From Agriotes lineatus (Eukaryota; Arthropoda; Insecta; Coleoptera; Elateridae): DNA of 64,000 nucleotides. The number at the start of each line of letters is the position of its first letter. Within the stretch, counting starts at the first letter, position 1. The translations under genes and the position numbers were made by a program. A model generated the notes under the pieces. That model saw only the letters and a program-made list of their open reading frames with translations. It made no database searches and was not told the origin of the DNA. The stretch is taken from assembly GCA_940337035.1 (NCBI GenBank), contig CALNHX010003325.1:1-64000 (forward strand), written 5' to 3'. Below are positions 45,838 through 56,834 of the stretch, piece by piece.

Positions 45838-46710
45838 TATTATGTAACAAACGATTTCCGGGATTGGACCGTGTCATTATTGAGATTGAAAAACTCAATG
45901 CTTCGCCCACCTTCATAAAAGGTTTGATCAGGAGGTAAGTAAACGAGGACGGTAAATCAACATGTAGACCACGCCAGAAGTGAAACTCTTTTAACGATTG
46001 GAAGGAGGAAGGCAAAATTTATAGGCAAGTATAGTCGTGAATGAGTAAAGAGGGCGGTGGGCGGGGTTTAAAAATTAGCGCTTGCTACCTTGAGGGAAGG
46101 AGAAGGGCTCGTCTCGATTGAGATTATTAGGGTGTTTGTAAATCTCAACGGCTTTGCGAATCTTTCTGCTAAAGAAAGGTGGGGATTTGCGGATAATAGA
46201 AGATTCATCAAAAAGCATTTTGTATGCCGGTATCGCGTTGATGTTAGGCGATGGGTGATGATGAAGCGAGATCCGACTTGAGACAGAGCTGGTGTTCAGA
46301 GATACGAGTTTTTACTGAACGTCCTGTTTCACCAATGTATACAGCATTGCAAGGGCAAAGGACTCCATAAATACCTTTGGATGACATGATGTTTAATTTA
46401 TCTTTGGGAGCAGGAAGAACATGTGAGATCCTGCTTGGGGGTTTAAATATTGTTTTGATATTTTGTTTTCGAAGAATATGGAAACAGCCCGGTGTACAAG
46501 CGAATTGATGACGAAAAAATGTTGTGCGTAGGTTTGCGATATATAGAATGACCAAGTTTACCACTAGGTTGGTGAGAAACAACTACATCTAAGAAAGGAA
46601 GAAAGCCGTTTATTTCTATCTTTATGGTGAAGTTAATAATGTCCGGATGTTGACTAGTGAGATGGTAAAGTATCTTTACCATGTGGCCAAATGATAAATG
46701 TATTGTAAAC
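45838..46710 (-). mobile_element. Penelope-like element, 5'-truncated
   Basis: Minus strand, from 46710: IWPHGKDTL, SQHPDIINFTIKIEINGFLP (reverse transcriptase thumb region), GHSIYRKPTHN, then GIYGVLCPCNAVYIGETGRS (near 46370), TRISEHQLCLKSD, and finally KAVEIYKHPNNLNRDE (near 46120). The remaining 250 bases are the 3' untranslated end, shared with 19322-19491. The reverse transcriptase palm is missing. Confidence 0.85.
46100..46705 (-). pseudogene. Penelope-like reverse transcriptase end plus GIY-YIG endonuclease, frameshifted
   Basis: The GIY-YIG endonuclease of these elements nicks target DNA for reverse transcription. Here the G-I-Y and Y-I-G motifs and the following Arg (TGRSVKTR) and Glu-His (SEHQ) are readable in one 112-codon frame (46244-46582). 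The adjoining thumb region sits in another frame (46443-46682), so at least one frameshift separates them, and a further break precedes the HPNNLNRDE segment. Confidence 0.8.
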
Positions 46711-47639
46711 GTAACTACCTACAATATTATTAAATTTATTATTTCTAAATAAAAGAAAATTTTTCTTGTGTTAAAATAGTATATACCCAGGTTTTGCTTA
46801 ATTCGATATATTACAATTTGATAATATCGATATCCAATATTAATACAGATAATTTTGGATAAGATAATCTGTTTAAAGTATACTAAGTATGATATAATAA
46901 AAATTCAATCTGTTTATTTTCTTAATGATTTGATGATATTGAAAAGTAACAACTAAGTAAGTAGATAATTTTCATTTGAAATGTTTAACTCATTTTACCG
47001 TGTTTTACAGTAAAGAACTTAGATAAGTGCCTACTTCGTTTATTATATTTTTCTTCGTTCTAGGTTATTACATTCCAAATTGAAAATGAAATGTAATAGT
47101 CTACAGAGCAATAAATCGATACATAACGGTAAAACTTAGTTAAACATTATGAACCATTCAAATTCTTTGGAAATTTGTAAATTGATTCAACTAGTATTTC
47201 CAAGAAGGTCTTAAGTAGTTCACCTGGGGCGTAATTAGATAAATAATAATAAGCTAACTTTCGTCAATACTTCCGCAGGTTTATCTTCTTTCTGTAACGG
47301 TTTATAAACAGGGAATACATTTTTAAATCGACTAACACCAGCTTTAAGGTGTTCTTCTTCGCTTCGCTTTCAGCGCCGCTCTTATCGGGTATTGTGGCTC
47401 TCACATAAACGCAGTTTAAAAGACAAAGGAAGTACGAGTACTGTAAGCTTGCTTAATTATTATCACCAATTGTTTGTGCCAGAGAAGTTTGGATTTAACA
47501 GTCTACTAGCTCAAACCATTTTTGCAAAAATGTCGTAGTATAACCCTACTAAAAGTCTAGACCGGTGAAACGTAAAGTAGTTTTATAGCAGTAAATCACC
47601 GATTAAGGGAAACCAGTTCGTTAATTCCACAGAAAAAAA
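46711..47639. other. Unassigned AT-rich DNA
   Basis: No gene or RNA seen. It may contain the left end of the transposon carrying the following transposase, but no terminal repeat could be matched. Confidence 0.35.
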
Positions 47640-48485
47640 AAGTCGCCTGCAACGCACTGAGCTCGCACTAAACATAGTGGAAGGTATTTTAGATAGAGGT
47701 TTTTTTTAAATTCTGAAATAAGCATTCAACTTGCCCGGCAATTTGGAGTATCGTTGTGGACAATTTCAAAAATTCTTTACGAACAACTTCTGTATCCCTA
47801 CCACGTACAAAGGGTTCAATATCTTCAGATTGCTGATTTTCCAGCTGGGCGTGGTTTCTGTGAATTGTTTGTAGAAAAAGATCACGATACAGAATTTTTG
47901 TAGAAGATTTGATCGATAGACGAGTGTACTTTCACTCGAAATGGTATTTAAAATTTCTATAACAACCACACCTGGAGTGACAATAATCCACATGCAATAC
48001 TTCGTGGAAATTTCCAAATGCGGTTTTCGATCAACATATGGGCAGGTGTTGTGCATATGAATTACCAAACCGTTTAACTGAAGCTGTATATCACAATTTT
48101 CTATTAAATGTGTTACCGGAACTTTTAGAAGATGTGCCATTACAAATCCGGAGAAATATGTGGCTGCTACATGATGGTGCACACGCTCATTTCAGTTAAT
48201 TGTGACTGATTATTTAAATGCTGAATTTCCTCAATGGTGGATTGGGCGTAATGGACCTATACGTTGGCCGGCAATATCGCCCGACCAAAGGATTTTTTTG
48301 GGGCATCTAAAGTCAGTAGTGTATCAAACAGAAATTCAAACATAGAAAGAACTTCGGGAACATATTTTTGTTGCAGCCGCCGCCATTAGGTAAGACACTA
48401 ATATGCTAAGAAGATTACAAGAAAATTGGTTAAGGCGTGCCAATACTTGTATTAATACGAACGGCGGTCATTTTGATTAGTTATT
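47640..48485 (+). pseudogene. Second Tc1/mariner-superfamily transposase, broken
   Basis: Joined frames give SIRQLARQFGVSLWTISKIL (helix-turn-helix, near 47730), RGFCELFVEKDHD, IDECTFTRNGI (first Asp, near 47920), NNHTWSDNNPHAILRG, FSINIWAGVV, LPELLEDVP, MWLLHDGAHAHF (second Asp, near 48170), QWWIGRNGPIRWPA (near 48235), GHLKSVVYQTE and WLRRANTCINTNGGHFD. This is nearly full length, with several stops and frameshifts (for example after AHFS and after EIQT). It belongs to the same broad family as the copy at 3.8-5.3 kb but is clearly a different lineage. A CACCCTGTA at 48741-48750 may be its right end. Confidence 0.75.
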
Positions 48486-48759
48486 ACATCGATAACTTCA
48501 TGCTATGGCTATTGTTGTTACTTTTAATAATTTTTATAGAGTTGTTACTGCGGTTTGTTGCTTAGCAATAAAGTTATTGGTATTTACTCAATTCATATGA
48601 AGATAATCGTGCTTCTCTAACAGTGAAGATATATTATTTTTTGAATAAACCATTCATGTAAATGAAAAATGAAAGAGAGGTATTTGATTTAGTTTAACGT
48701 CCTTTATTATCCTCTGAAGTTTTGTGGATTATTTATCATACACCCTGTATGTACAGTGT

Positions 48760-50511
48760 GTCCACGGATAGGTGATACAAGAGGAAACACCTTTTTTCGA
48801 CAACCGTCAAAAAAAGGGGACATATGCGCATTGCTATCGATGCGCGAAATTTTCCAAATAGGATATTTATTTACGTTAGGCATTTGTTAGCTAACTTAAC
48901 TCATTGGTCATTCTTTCAAAAAATTTACTTTGTACACTCAGGTGCAATTGCCGGCCGTCAGCTCAGTCTAAAGAGACGTACAGGTTTTTAACAGAATAAT
49001 AAAGTAGAACGAAGTAAGAGATATAAATGTCTAGTGCGCAAACGAAATTTTTTGTATTACATACGGCGAGTGCACCCAGGTGTTCAACGAGAATTCGTAA
49101 ACTCAAATAGCTTATGCACAAACACAACTCCTAAAAGCGGAGCTTCAAATACGATAGGCAGCCGTAACTAAATTAAACTCTGATAGTTGACATAATTACA
49201 GTATAATTTCCAAAAAATTAGGATCACAGTAGATATAAATATCACAAAATAGAGCCGCCATCAGAATCGTAGGTGGCCACAATATTACTTGCTGCGACTA
49301 ATTATATTTGGCAAATGTATCAGTAATAACATGAGGTACCTCAGACAAGAATTAAAATTAATACTTACAGTTTGTAATACATCAATAAAGCAATAGCCTT
49401 ATTGCACACATTAAAATAGATTATGGGCAGGCAAAGATTACAGCGGCAAATCCGGTGAGTGCTTGGTTTCGGAGGAAACGCAAAACGCAATTCCAGGTGC
49501 GAACTCACGGTCGAATGATGTCACAATTTTCGGAATCGTTTGCTCTCAAATTCGGGCTGCCAGAAGCTGGTGGCTCAGGGGGGACTTCACCGTACAACGC
49601 TGGGACAATTCAGATCTGAAAATAAGCCTCCGTGTCGGATCTTCTCCTGTGCTCAAATAGCATCCGCAGCAGGGGTCAAAGCGGGTCCGGACATCCAGAA
49701 AAATACAAGTGCATGAAACGTCCGCCCCGCCAGTGAAAGTGAAAACCAGCCGTAGCTAAAGCCTCAAATCGGTCCCCCGGCACGAGTGCTATAAGGGAGG
49801 AAGAAGTCCACGATAGCATACAAGAACGACAGAATATTTCGAAGCGAACTCTTTACTTACCCCGGATAAAATTCCAGGCAATTTGCGAAACACGTGGTAG
49901 CATGAAAATTCCGCCAACGGCATGGAAGTCAAACTTCCCTCATATCGAAATTTGGGGACTAGAAAATCTACTTCAAGAGTAGGCTTACATAAACACCATC
50001 GAAGCTAACGGCAGCCCAAAATGAATCCTCCGAAATTCTAACTGCTACCCCGGTATTTTGTCGTTTCGCAAGCGAAGTTGGAAAGAACGCTTCTCGAAAA
50101 CAGATGCCAATTCTAAGAACTTACCTACGCGAGGCCAAGCAAAGGAGGCGTGGCGTAGCGCGCGAAATACCAACGACGTACTCATAGACGTCCGCTCGAG
50201 GAGATACGTAACAATGAGAAATAAATACTACAGAACGCGAAATTAGAAGGCCGTGCAAATGAATCGTAACACATTGACGACGTGAAAAAAAGGCATTTTG
50301 TGCACTGGAACGCCAAAAATTTTCCGCACTACTGCCCGAAACAATATTGATATTGTTTGACGGTTGTAGAGAAAATATTGTTTGAATTACGAGCGCGAAA
50401 CGTTTTAGAGCATTCGAATGACTTTTTTCACTCGGCTATCGCCTCGTCAAAAGATATGACATTCTCACAATCTAAAATCATTAATATCGCGCACTTAATA
50501 CAAAAATAACA
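48760..50511. other. Unassigned; GC-moderate block at 49.4-50.25 kb
   Basis: Open frames are short and without motifs. No RNA gene or repeat with an internal partner was found. Confidence 0.35.
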
Positions 50512-51211
50512 GTTTTATTACTGATTTCTCAGAAAATTTTATTCTCGATAAAAGTTCCTGAATCTTCACAAACAAAAGATACACTTACTAAAATTTAAAT
50601 GACTTTTTTCGTATACGAGGGAGATTCAAAAATATGAAAATGGTTCAAAAATAAAGTGCCCTTATTTGTCAAAATAGGCAAAAATGTTATTTGAAGAAGT
50701 TGCTTAGAATTGAAAGTTGGTGTCAAATATAAAGTTACAACTACCTGCTCAGAAAAAAAATCACTGGCTTTTTCCTTACCACCCTGTGTATTACAATGAG
50801 ATACTTCAAAATTAACTTATTAACAGATACGATAAAGGTGAACTGTCGAACTTAAGTTTCCCTCACTTAACAACTAGGATATTATGTGATTCGAAATTAG
50901 TGCTAAAAAATCGTATTTTTGTGACAAAAAACAGGTATTTTCAAAAAATTTTATAACAAGCAATTCATACATCAATAACATTTCAAATCAATTATAATTG
51001 TTAATAGAAATGTTATAGCAAATATTTCCAATTAACATTTTTATATATTTTGAAAAATAAGGGTACTTTATCCTTAAACCATTATCATATTTTTGAACCT
51101 CCCTCGTATACGAAAGCAGATATTTAAATTTTGGCAAATGCATATTAAATTGGGAGGATGCAGGAACTTTTATCAGGAACAAAATTTTCTGAAAAATTAG
51201 TGATAAAAAAG
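50512..51211. repeat. Long-TIR (foldback) element, about 700 bp
   Basis: Arms of about 155 bp are inverted copies, with shared blocks CAGAAAATTTT, GATAAAAGTTCCTG, TCGTATACGAGGGAG and TTCAAAAATATGA. The centre (50670-51050) is AT-rich and includes CACCCTGTGTATTAC. It is non-coding. Confidence 0.7.
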
Positions 51212-51680
51212 TTTTTCCTCTTGTATAATCTATTCGTGGACACACTATATATTTCGGAAAACATCTTCACACTTTTTTTATTATTTTAAAAAGTTATAAA
51301 ATAATTCTAACAGTTTCAAATATTTAGCAAAATGTCAATGTCAAAATTATGAAATCTAGTTGGTTTAAAAATATGTATTATAAAAGGTATCTTGATACTA
51401 ATACCAAATAAGTAATAATTTTGTTGTTGATTAAAATTAATATTTTTAGATAGAAAAAGTTAATTAGAGAAGGTTATAATAAATACAATAAAGATTTTCT
51501 ACGTCAGTTTTGTAATTAATAGAATTTGATTTTTTTGTCTAACCTTTTCGCTCATTTCTAGTTGAATCAATATTATATATTTCTGAAGAAGTTAGCTAAA
51601 TGCTAATGAAACTTTTAAAAAATGTAAACAATAAATATATCTAATAAAATATATTAGCTGCTTTAATTTTCCGAATTCAT

Positions 51681-52026
51681 GTTACTGGTAACGCGAACAT
51701 AATCGATAAATATATCTATAGAAAAAATTCATCAATCTCACCCAAAAGCTTTTCAGTTCTTTGCATTAATATTCCACACAAAATGGCAAAAGAATTATCC
51801 TGATAGGTTATTCCGTTATTGAAATGCAATCGGTGCGTTCATCATATACAAGGGTTGCCAAACGATTTAGGTATGTTATTCTGTTAAAAGCTCCCGCTTA
51901 ATCGAACGTGTTACTGGAGCGGTCGCCATATTTAAAAGAACGTTTTATTTATGCTACTCGTGCTCAACCTGTTGCGTTTTAGAATCAGATACGTTGTTCT
52001 GTTTATCAAATTTTGTAGAAATTACC
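51681..52026. repeat. Dispersed repeat R associated with H2B units, copy 1
   Basis: It starts with the palindrome GTTACTGGTAAC and contains CCCAAAAGCTTTTCAG, CTGATAGGTTATTCCGTT, GGAGCGGTCGCCATATTTA and CAACCTGTTGCGTTTTAGAA. The same order recurs at 53607-53838 (5' end missing) and 63829-64000 (running off the window). It is non-coding. Confidence 0.75.
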
Positions 52027-52265
52027 AGGGGTAATAATGGTAATATAATAAGTAGTATAATTATTATCGATGATTTTTTAAATTAATATTATGAGTTATA
52101 ATCTTTAAAAATATATATTATTAGGCGTACTACGAATTACATTTAGGAAGAGCGTAATTATAATGATTTAAAATATATACCAGAGAGATCGTAATACTAT
52201 TTTATTACTTGAGCATCAATGGTACTGATCAATGTTTGCCTCAAACACACTTTTTATTGCTTTTT

Positions 52266-52956
52266 ACTTCCTTTTACAATAAAGGAAGTATTGGATTCAC
52301 CCCAAAAATTCGAAATTGAGTTTTCAACAGATCTTCACGTTTTAGAGACCCCTGATCCCAAAAAACATATTTTTTTTCATTGGTCTGTGTGTCTGTCCCT
52401 CTGTGTGTCTGTCTGTGTGTCTGTGTGTCTGTCTGTGAACAGAATATCTCAAAAACGAAAAGACGTATGGAGTTGAAACTTCATATATAAAGTTTTGTGT
52501 ACTATGTAGATGCGACAGCAAGCTTTTGAAGAAAATCACATAACCGGAAGTAGGTGTTTACTCTTGTGATTTTTCAGTTTTTTTCGATTTTTTTAAAAAC
52601 GGCTTTAACGATTTTTTTTAAACTTTACATTTTTATTACATTTTGAATGTGTATTGATGTGAAATAGGTGATTTTCCAGTTGAATACTTCTAAAATGGGT
52701 TTCTTTTGTTTTTTTGTCTATTTTTTTTATTAACTCTTATTATAAATAGAACACCCGGTATATTATTACATTTTTGAATTCAGCTTAAAATTCTAGGGAA
52801 AATTTGTCTCTTCAACTAACGCTCTATTTTGTACCGTTTTTGCAGAATTTGTAATTTTTGAAAATTTTTGACAAATGCTTAAAACATTTTAAATCAAATT
52901 TTTGGCTAATTATAAGATCACTGTAAAAGGAAGTTGTGTGCGTGTATCACACCAGA
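52266..52956 (-). mobile_element. Helentron/HINE-like repeat, copy 2
   Basis: This is the best preserved copy. The terminal hairpin ACTTCCTTT…AAAGGAAGT (52266 on) has its outer arm ACTTCCTTTTACA repeated exactly in inverted form as TGTAAAAGGAAGT at 52922-52934, followed by GTGTGCGTGTATCACACCA. The (CTGT)n-type core at 52385-52435 is longer than in the other copies. No coding sequence. It lies inside the H2B-repeat array. Confidence 0.7.
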
Positions 52957-53139
52957 TTTTTATGATTAAAACACACGACCTAACCTAGAAAAATCAACTG
53001 GCATTTATAAATTATTTCATTTGACACGTGAAACAAAACCAAGTTAGCTCGTACCAAATCGAACATCGCGAGTCGCTATATTGTCAGTATGGTAGAAGGT
53101 CCAGAGGTTCTATCAGTCAATGTCCTAAATTTAAGAGAT

Positions 53140-53606
53140 AATGATTGGCTCAAAATTCAACGAATTATATTCTCAAAGAAATAACTGAAACCAGAGAGCA
53201 ATAAAAGCGAAAGGAAAATATCAGTATTAATTTCGTATTCTGTTGTCTAAATGTTGTTTCCTGAGGCAAACGTAAATAGTTAAAGTTATGCAACTATCAA
53301 ACTTCAATTGTTTACATTCACGGATAGCTATTTAGCAGACAGCCAAAACAATTGCGTGTCACTCAGAAACCGTTTCCAAAGCGTTTTCTTCTGATGAACC
53401 AACGTTTACATCTTGCAAGATATTCTTTTTGTGGATGTCGTTTGTGCTTCTGAAAAGAGCCGTTTTTTAAATTTTCTCCTAGAGATAAACTTCGTCTTCG
53501 ATTTACTTCGAGATAGTCAGATAGTGTACAGAATGAGAGCCTTCATTCCTTCGTTCATGGCGTATTTCTCCAGCTTACCTGGCAACAGTCTAGATCTCGC
53601 GCACCA
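53140..53606 (-). pseudogene. Truncated histone H2B unit (C-terminal end and 3' region)
   Basis: On the minus strand 53601-53503 encodes the H2B tail LPGKLEKYAMNEG and ends at the same stop position as the intact copy. A damaged histone stem-loop (GGCTCT TTTC AGAAGC, 53446-53461, two mismatched pairs) and about 300 bases of further downstream sequence follow. Everything from 53150 to 53600 aligns with 53850-54370, so this is a duplicate unit whose coding part was cut and joined to repeat R at 53607. Confidence 0.8.
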
Positions 53607-53838
53607 GAGTTATCCTGATAGGTTATTCCGTTCTTGAGATGCAATGAGTGCCTTCATCATATACAACAGTTGCTAAAACGATTTAGGTATGCTACTCCAT
53701 TGAACGCTTCCGCTTAATGGAACGTGCTATTGGAGCGGTCGCCATATTTAGGAGCGCGTTTCATTTATGCTACTCGTGTTCAACCTGTTGCGTTTTAGAA
53801 TCAGATGCCAGCGTTGTTCTGTTTATGAAATTTTGTAG
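53607..53838. repeat. Dispersed repeat R, copy 2
   Basis: It begins at TTATCCTGATAGGTTATTCC inside the R sequence and runs to TTTTGTAGAAAT. It fills exactly the space between the truncated and the intact H2B units. Confidence 0.75.
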
Positions 53839-54227
53839 AAATCATCAAAGAAATAACTTCATTGAAGCCGGAGAGCAATAAAAGTTCTACGATTATACTA
53901 AAAGAAAGGGAAATATGATAAATTACATCAGTATTAATTGCGCATTCTGCTGTCATAAATAATTTTGTTTCCTCAGGCATATTTTCAGTATTCATAAAAG
54001 AACACAGTGACCGTCATGAAACAGTAATGGCAAATAGTGTAATTAGTCAAAGCTATACAACTATGAAACTTCAACTGTTTACATATACAGATAGGTACGT
54101 TCAGAACCTACTATTTAGCACACAGCCAAAACAGTTGCGCCTCAATCAGAAACCGTTTGCAAAGCGCTTTTTTCTGACGAACAAATGTTTACATCTTGCA
54201 AGATATTCTTTTTATGAGGTCGTTTGT

Positions 54228-54243
54228 GGTCCTGAAAAGGACC
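54228..54243 (-). terminator. Histone mRNA 3' stem-loop
   Basis: GGTCCT-TTTC-AGGACC forms a perfect 6-bp stem with a 4-base loop, flanked by AAAAAC before and ACAAAC after, 41 bases past the H2B stop. This is the signal bound by SLBP for non-polyadenylated replication-dependent histone mRNAs. A purine-rich AAAAAGAA 15-20 bases further on could be the U7-binding downstream element. The stem differs from the common GGCTCT/AGAGCC but keeps pairing. Confidence 0.85.
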
Positions 54244-54284
54244 GTTTTTTTCATTTTACCCTAGAAAGGAGCTTCGTCTTCGAT

Positions 54285-54653
54285 TTACTTGGAGATGATG
54301 TACCGGATGAGAGCCTTTGTTCCTTCGTTCATGGCGTATTTCGCCAGCTTACCTGGCAATAGGAGCCTGACGGCTGTCTCGATCTCGCGGTCCGTAATCG
54401 TCAATCGCGTATAGTGAACTAGGAGCGACGTCTCGACGGCGATGCGCTCGAACATGTCGTTGACGAAGCTATTCATGACGCTCATCGCCTTCTTCGAGAT
54501 GCCTGTGTCGGGATGTACCTGTTTTAGCACCTTATAGATATAGATGGAGTAGTTCTCCTTCTCTCTGCATTTCCTTTTCTTGTCATTCTTCGAGATGTTC
54601 TTCTGGGCTTTTCCGGCCTTATTGGCACCTTTGCCGCTGGTCTTGGTCGGCAT
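54285..54653 (-). CDS. H2B: Divergent histone H2B, open frame
   Basis: A 122-residue frame from ATG 54653, of H2B length (insect H2B is about 123). The N-terminal tail MPTKTSGKGANKAGKAQKN and the core YIYKVLKQVHPDTGIS leave no doubt about family. H2B pairs with H2A in nucleosomes. About a quarter of positions differ from typical insect H2B: the LPGE acidic-patch Glu is Lys102, the C-terminal ubiquitin-acceptor Lys (VTKYTSSK) is Arg117 (LIRYIISK), the basic tail patch has Cys29 and Glu31, and one residue is missing in the loop before TITDRE. A histone stem-loop follows. Upstream on the minus strand are an ATTTGCAG octamer-like site (54698-54705) and an overlapping CCAAT. No H2A or other histone lies nearby. 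It is either a variant or an early pseudogene. Confidence 0.85.
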   Translation of the reverse strand: MPTKTSGKGANKAGKAQKNISKNDKKRKCREKENYSIYIYKVLKQVHPDTGISKKAMSVMNSFVNDMFERIAVETSLLVHYTRLTITDREIETAVRLLLPGKLAKYAMNEGTKALIRYIISK

Positions 54654-54789
54654 GACGATTGAGGATACGTTTGATTTCAACTGCGGTCGAGATAGAACTG
54701 CAAATTGGCGCCTGACAGGGTTGCCAATACACCTCGTGTAACAAAATTCCCCAAAATATGTAAAATTACCCGCGAAACTCAAAAACCTT

Positions 54790-55509
54790 TAAAGAAAAAA
54801 TTAGCAACAATAAAACTGGCAGATGTCAAGGAGGCCGGAAAACAAATGTCAAAATCAAAGTGTATTAATCAAGTTAAGACTCTCTTTGGCTTTTCATTGA
54901 GTCCCCTTATCATCATCGCCATCAGCCTTGTTGTCATAACTACTGCTGCAATATCAGATTTTTCTTTTTTGAATATTTTAAGTAACAAGTCATATTGGAG
55001 AATTATGTATAGTCTATCTTTCTTCAACACGACTTAGAGTAGGCGATGACCATATATTTTTGTAAGAGTTTATTTAAAAACAAACAGTTGAACTACTGAC
55101 ACTCTTGTTTTTCTTCAATATTTTAAAAATTGTTAGTTTCAAAACTTCCACTTGCTAGGAAAGTATCGAGTAAATCCTTCAACAAATTTTTATAGAACAC
55201 AACTACAGACACCTCAAGCAAGGGAAATGTATAAACTCCAAAATAAAAACTATAAAAAAAGGGAACAACACTGGAGCCAGTTCTTAGACAGTTTAGAACA
55301 CGTTTTCTATGGAGATTTATAAGAAACCAAAAAAAAAAAGAATGGACCTGATAATTTACGGAACTATTTAACAACAACAATAGCCAGCAACACCGAACCG
55401 GACTACCGATACCATCTAAATGATAGATTTACCCGGAGCTTCCCTGGGAAGTGGAAATTTTGAAACAAAAGAAAATTAAAAACATCAAAGTAAAAACAAG
55501 AATTTCATT
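54790..55509. other. Unassigned, with weak LINE-like debris
   Basis: No supported gene. Around 55240-55350 one frame reads WSQFLDSLEHVFYGDL followed by KKKRMDL, vaguely like a LINE linker, which is insufficient to call. Confidence 0.3.
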
Positions 55510-55875
55510 ATTTAAGGTGTTTACTCTGTAGCAGTTGGAACCAAAATATGCATATTTTTGCCAAGAGTAAAGGCCAAAGCTATGTGCAAAAATAGACATT
55601 TTATTTTTTATTTGACCGAAAGTATATTCGGTTTCGAGTCAGGTAGACATATAATTCGCATGCAAAATATCGACTTCCACGAACAAATAGTTTTTGAACT
55701 ATACCAGCAACATACGAGGAGACAGACGGACAGACAGACAGACAGACGGAAAGACAGAGACGTTAAATTAAAAAAACATGTTTTTCGTCAGTTAGCGACC
55801 CTGAAACGCGAAAATCTTAACAAATCTTGGAAAGTGATTTTTCACGATTACCAAAGAAGTAACAAAAGCGATAAA
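55510..55875 (+). repeat. Dispersed repeat family 2, with (CAGA)n core; serves as empty site
   Basis: It carries the same landmarks as 20870-21230, with GGTAGACATATAATTCGCATGC uninterrupted at about 55642-55665 where the copy at 3.5 kb holds a transposon. A tetranucleotide tract GACAGACAGACAGACGG lies at 55730-55748. Confidence 0.65.
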
Positions 55876-56379
55876 TAAAACTAAAAATCGTAAATCACGG
55901 AGAAGACCACCGGGTTATTCAATTTCAATGCTCACCATTGTGTATTTGGAAATAGTAAGAGATACAAGGCCGGTTAAATTGGGGGCAAAGTTGTAAATTT
56001 TAATCCTTTATCTAATAGACTTGTCTGTCCGTCCGTCCGGGACGCTCTTTCAGCAGCCACACCGTAAGAGATAGAGAAAAAAGTTATTAAAGTTATATGT
56101 TTGGAATGGTCATGTCAGGTCAGGAACCGAATTTCAGTCTCTAACACTAATTATTATCGTAATTATCCTAAACCAAACTTTTTAGGTTAAATTCTAGGCA
56201 AATTTTATCAAGGCGAATGCGACTGGTAGTTTGCTACCAACAATGACGTCATATACGTACGTGTGGTGAATACGCGTTCTATTTGCAAAACGGTCTTTTT
56301 TGTTTTATTAAATGAGACATTTGTCTCACTGGACTGCTAGTTCTGAATAATATCCAAAAAGGGAGTTTTTGAGTTATGT

Positions 56380-56834
56380 ATTGTTTGAGGCTTTCGCGGT
56401 TACTAGAATTATTCTCCTTAGCATAGAATTTCGGCTTAGACCGCGTAGTATTTGTATATGAACACCCAGCATTTTCTGGCTTAATGTGCCTTGCACCTTG
56501 TGAAGTCGAGCAAAAACCCGCGCGATAGCCATGCTCTCTGGTGGCTCGTGTTGTTTGAGTATCTTGAGAACAAGGATACTTAGGCAGATTTGGCCGTTTT
56601 GCTGTTTGTGCATCCATATTCACTGATGGATGCACAAACAGCAAAACGGCCAAATCTGCCTAAGTATCCTCGTTCTCAAGATACTCAAACAACACGAGCC
56701 ACCAAAGAGCATGGCCATCGCGCGGGTTTTTGCTCGACTTCACAAGGTGCAAGGCACATTAAGCCAGAAAATGCTGGGTGTTCATATACAAATACTACGC
56801 GGTCTAAGCCGAAATTCTATGCTAAGGAGAATAA
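56380..56834. repeat. Near-perfect palindrome flanked by 14-bp direct repeats
   Basis: The left arm (about 56412-56619) and right arm (about 56624-56834) are almost identical inverted copies around a spacer of a few bases at 56620, and the left side has about 30 extra bases. TTTTTGAGTTATGT occurs on both sides in direct orientation (56366-56379 and 56835-56848), like a target duplication. Each arm is open in one frame, reading outward as VHP…MDAQTAKRPNLPKYP…, with no recognised family. Confidence 0.75.

Noticed and set aside
54027..54362. 111-codon plus-strand frame
   Set aside because: Antisense to the H2B end and its downstream region.
54705..55037. 110-codon plus-strand frame next to H2B
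   Set aside because: No ATG at its start, overlaps the H2B upstream region, no motif.
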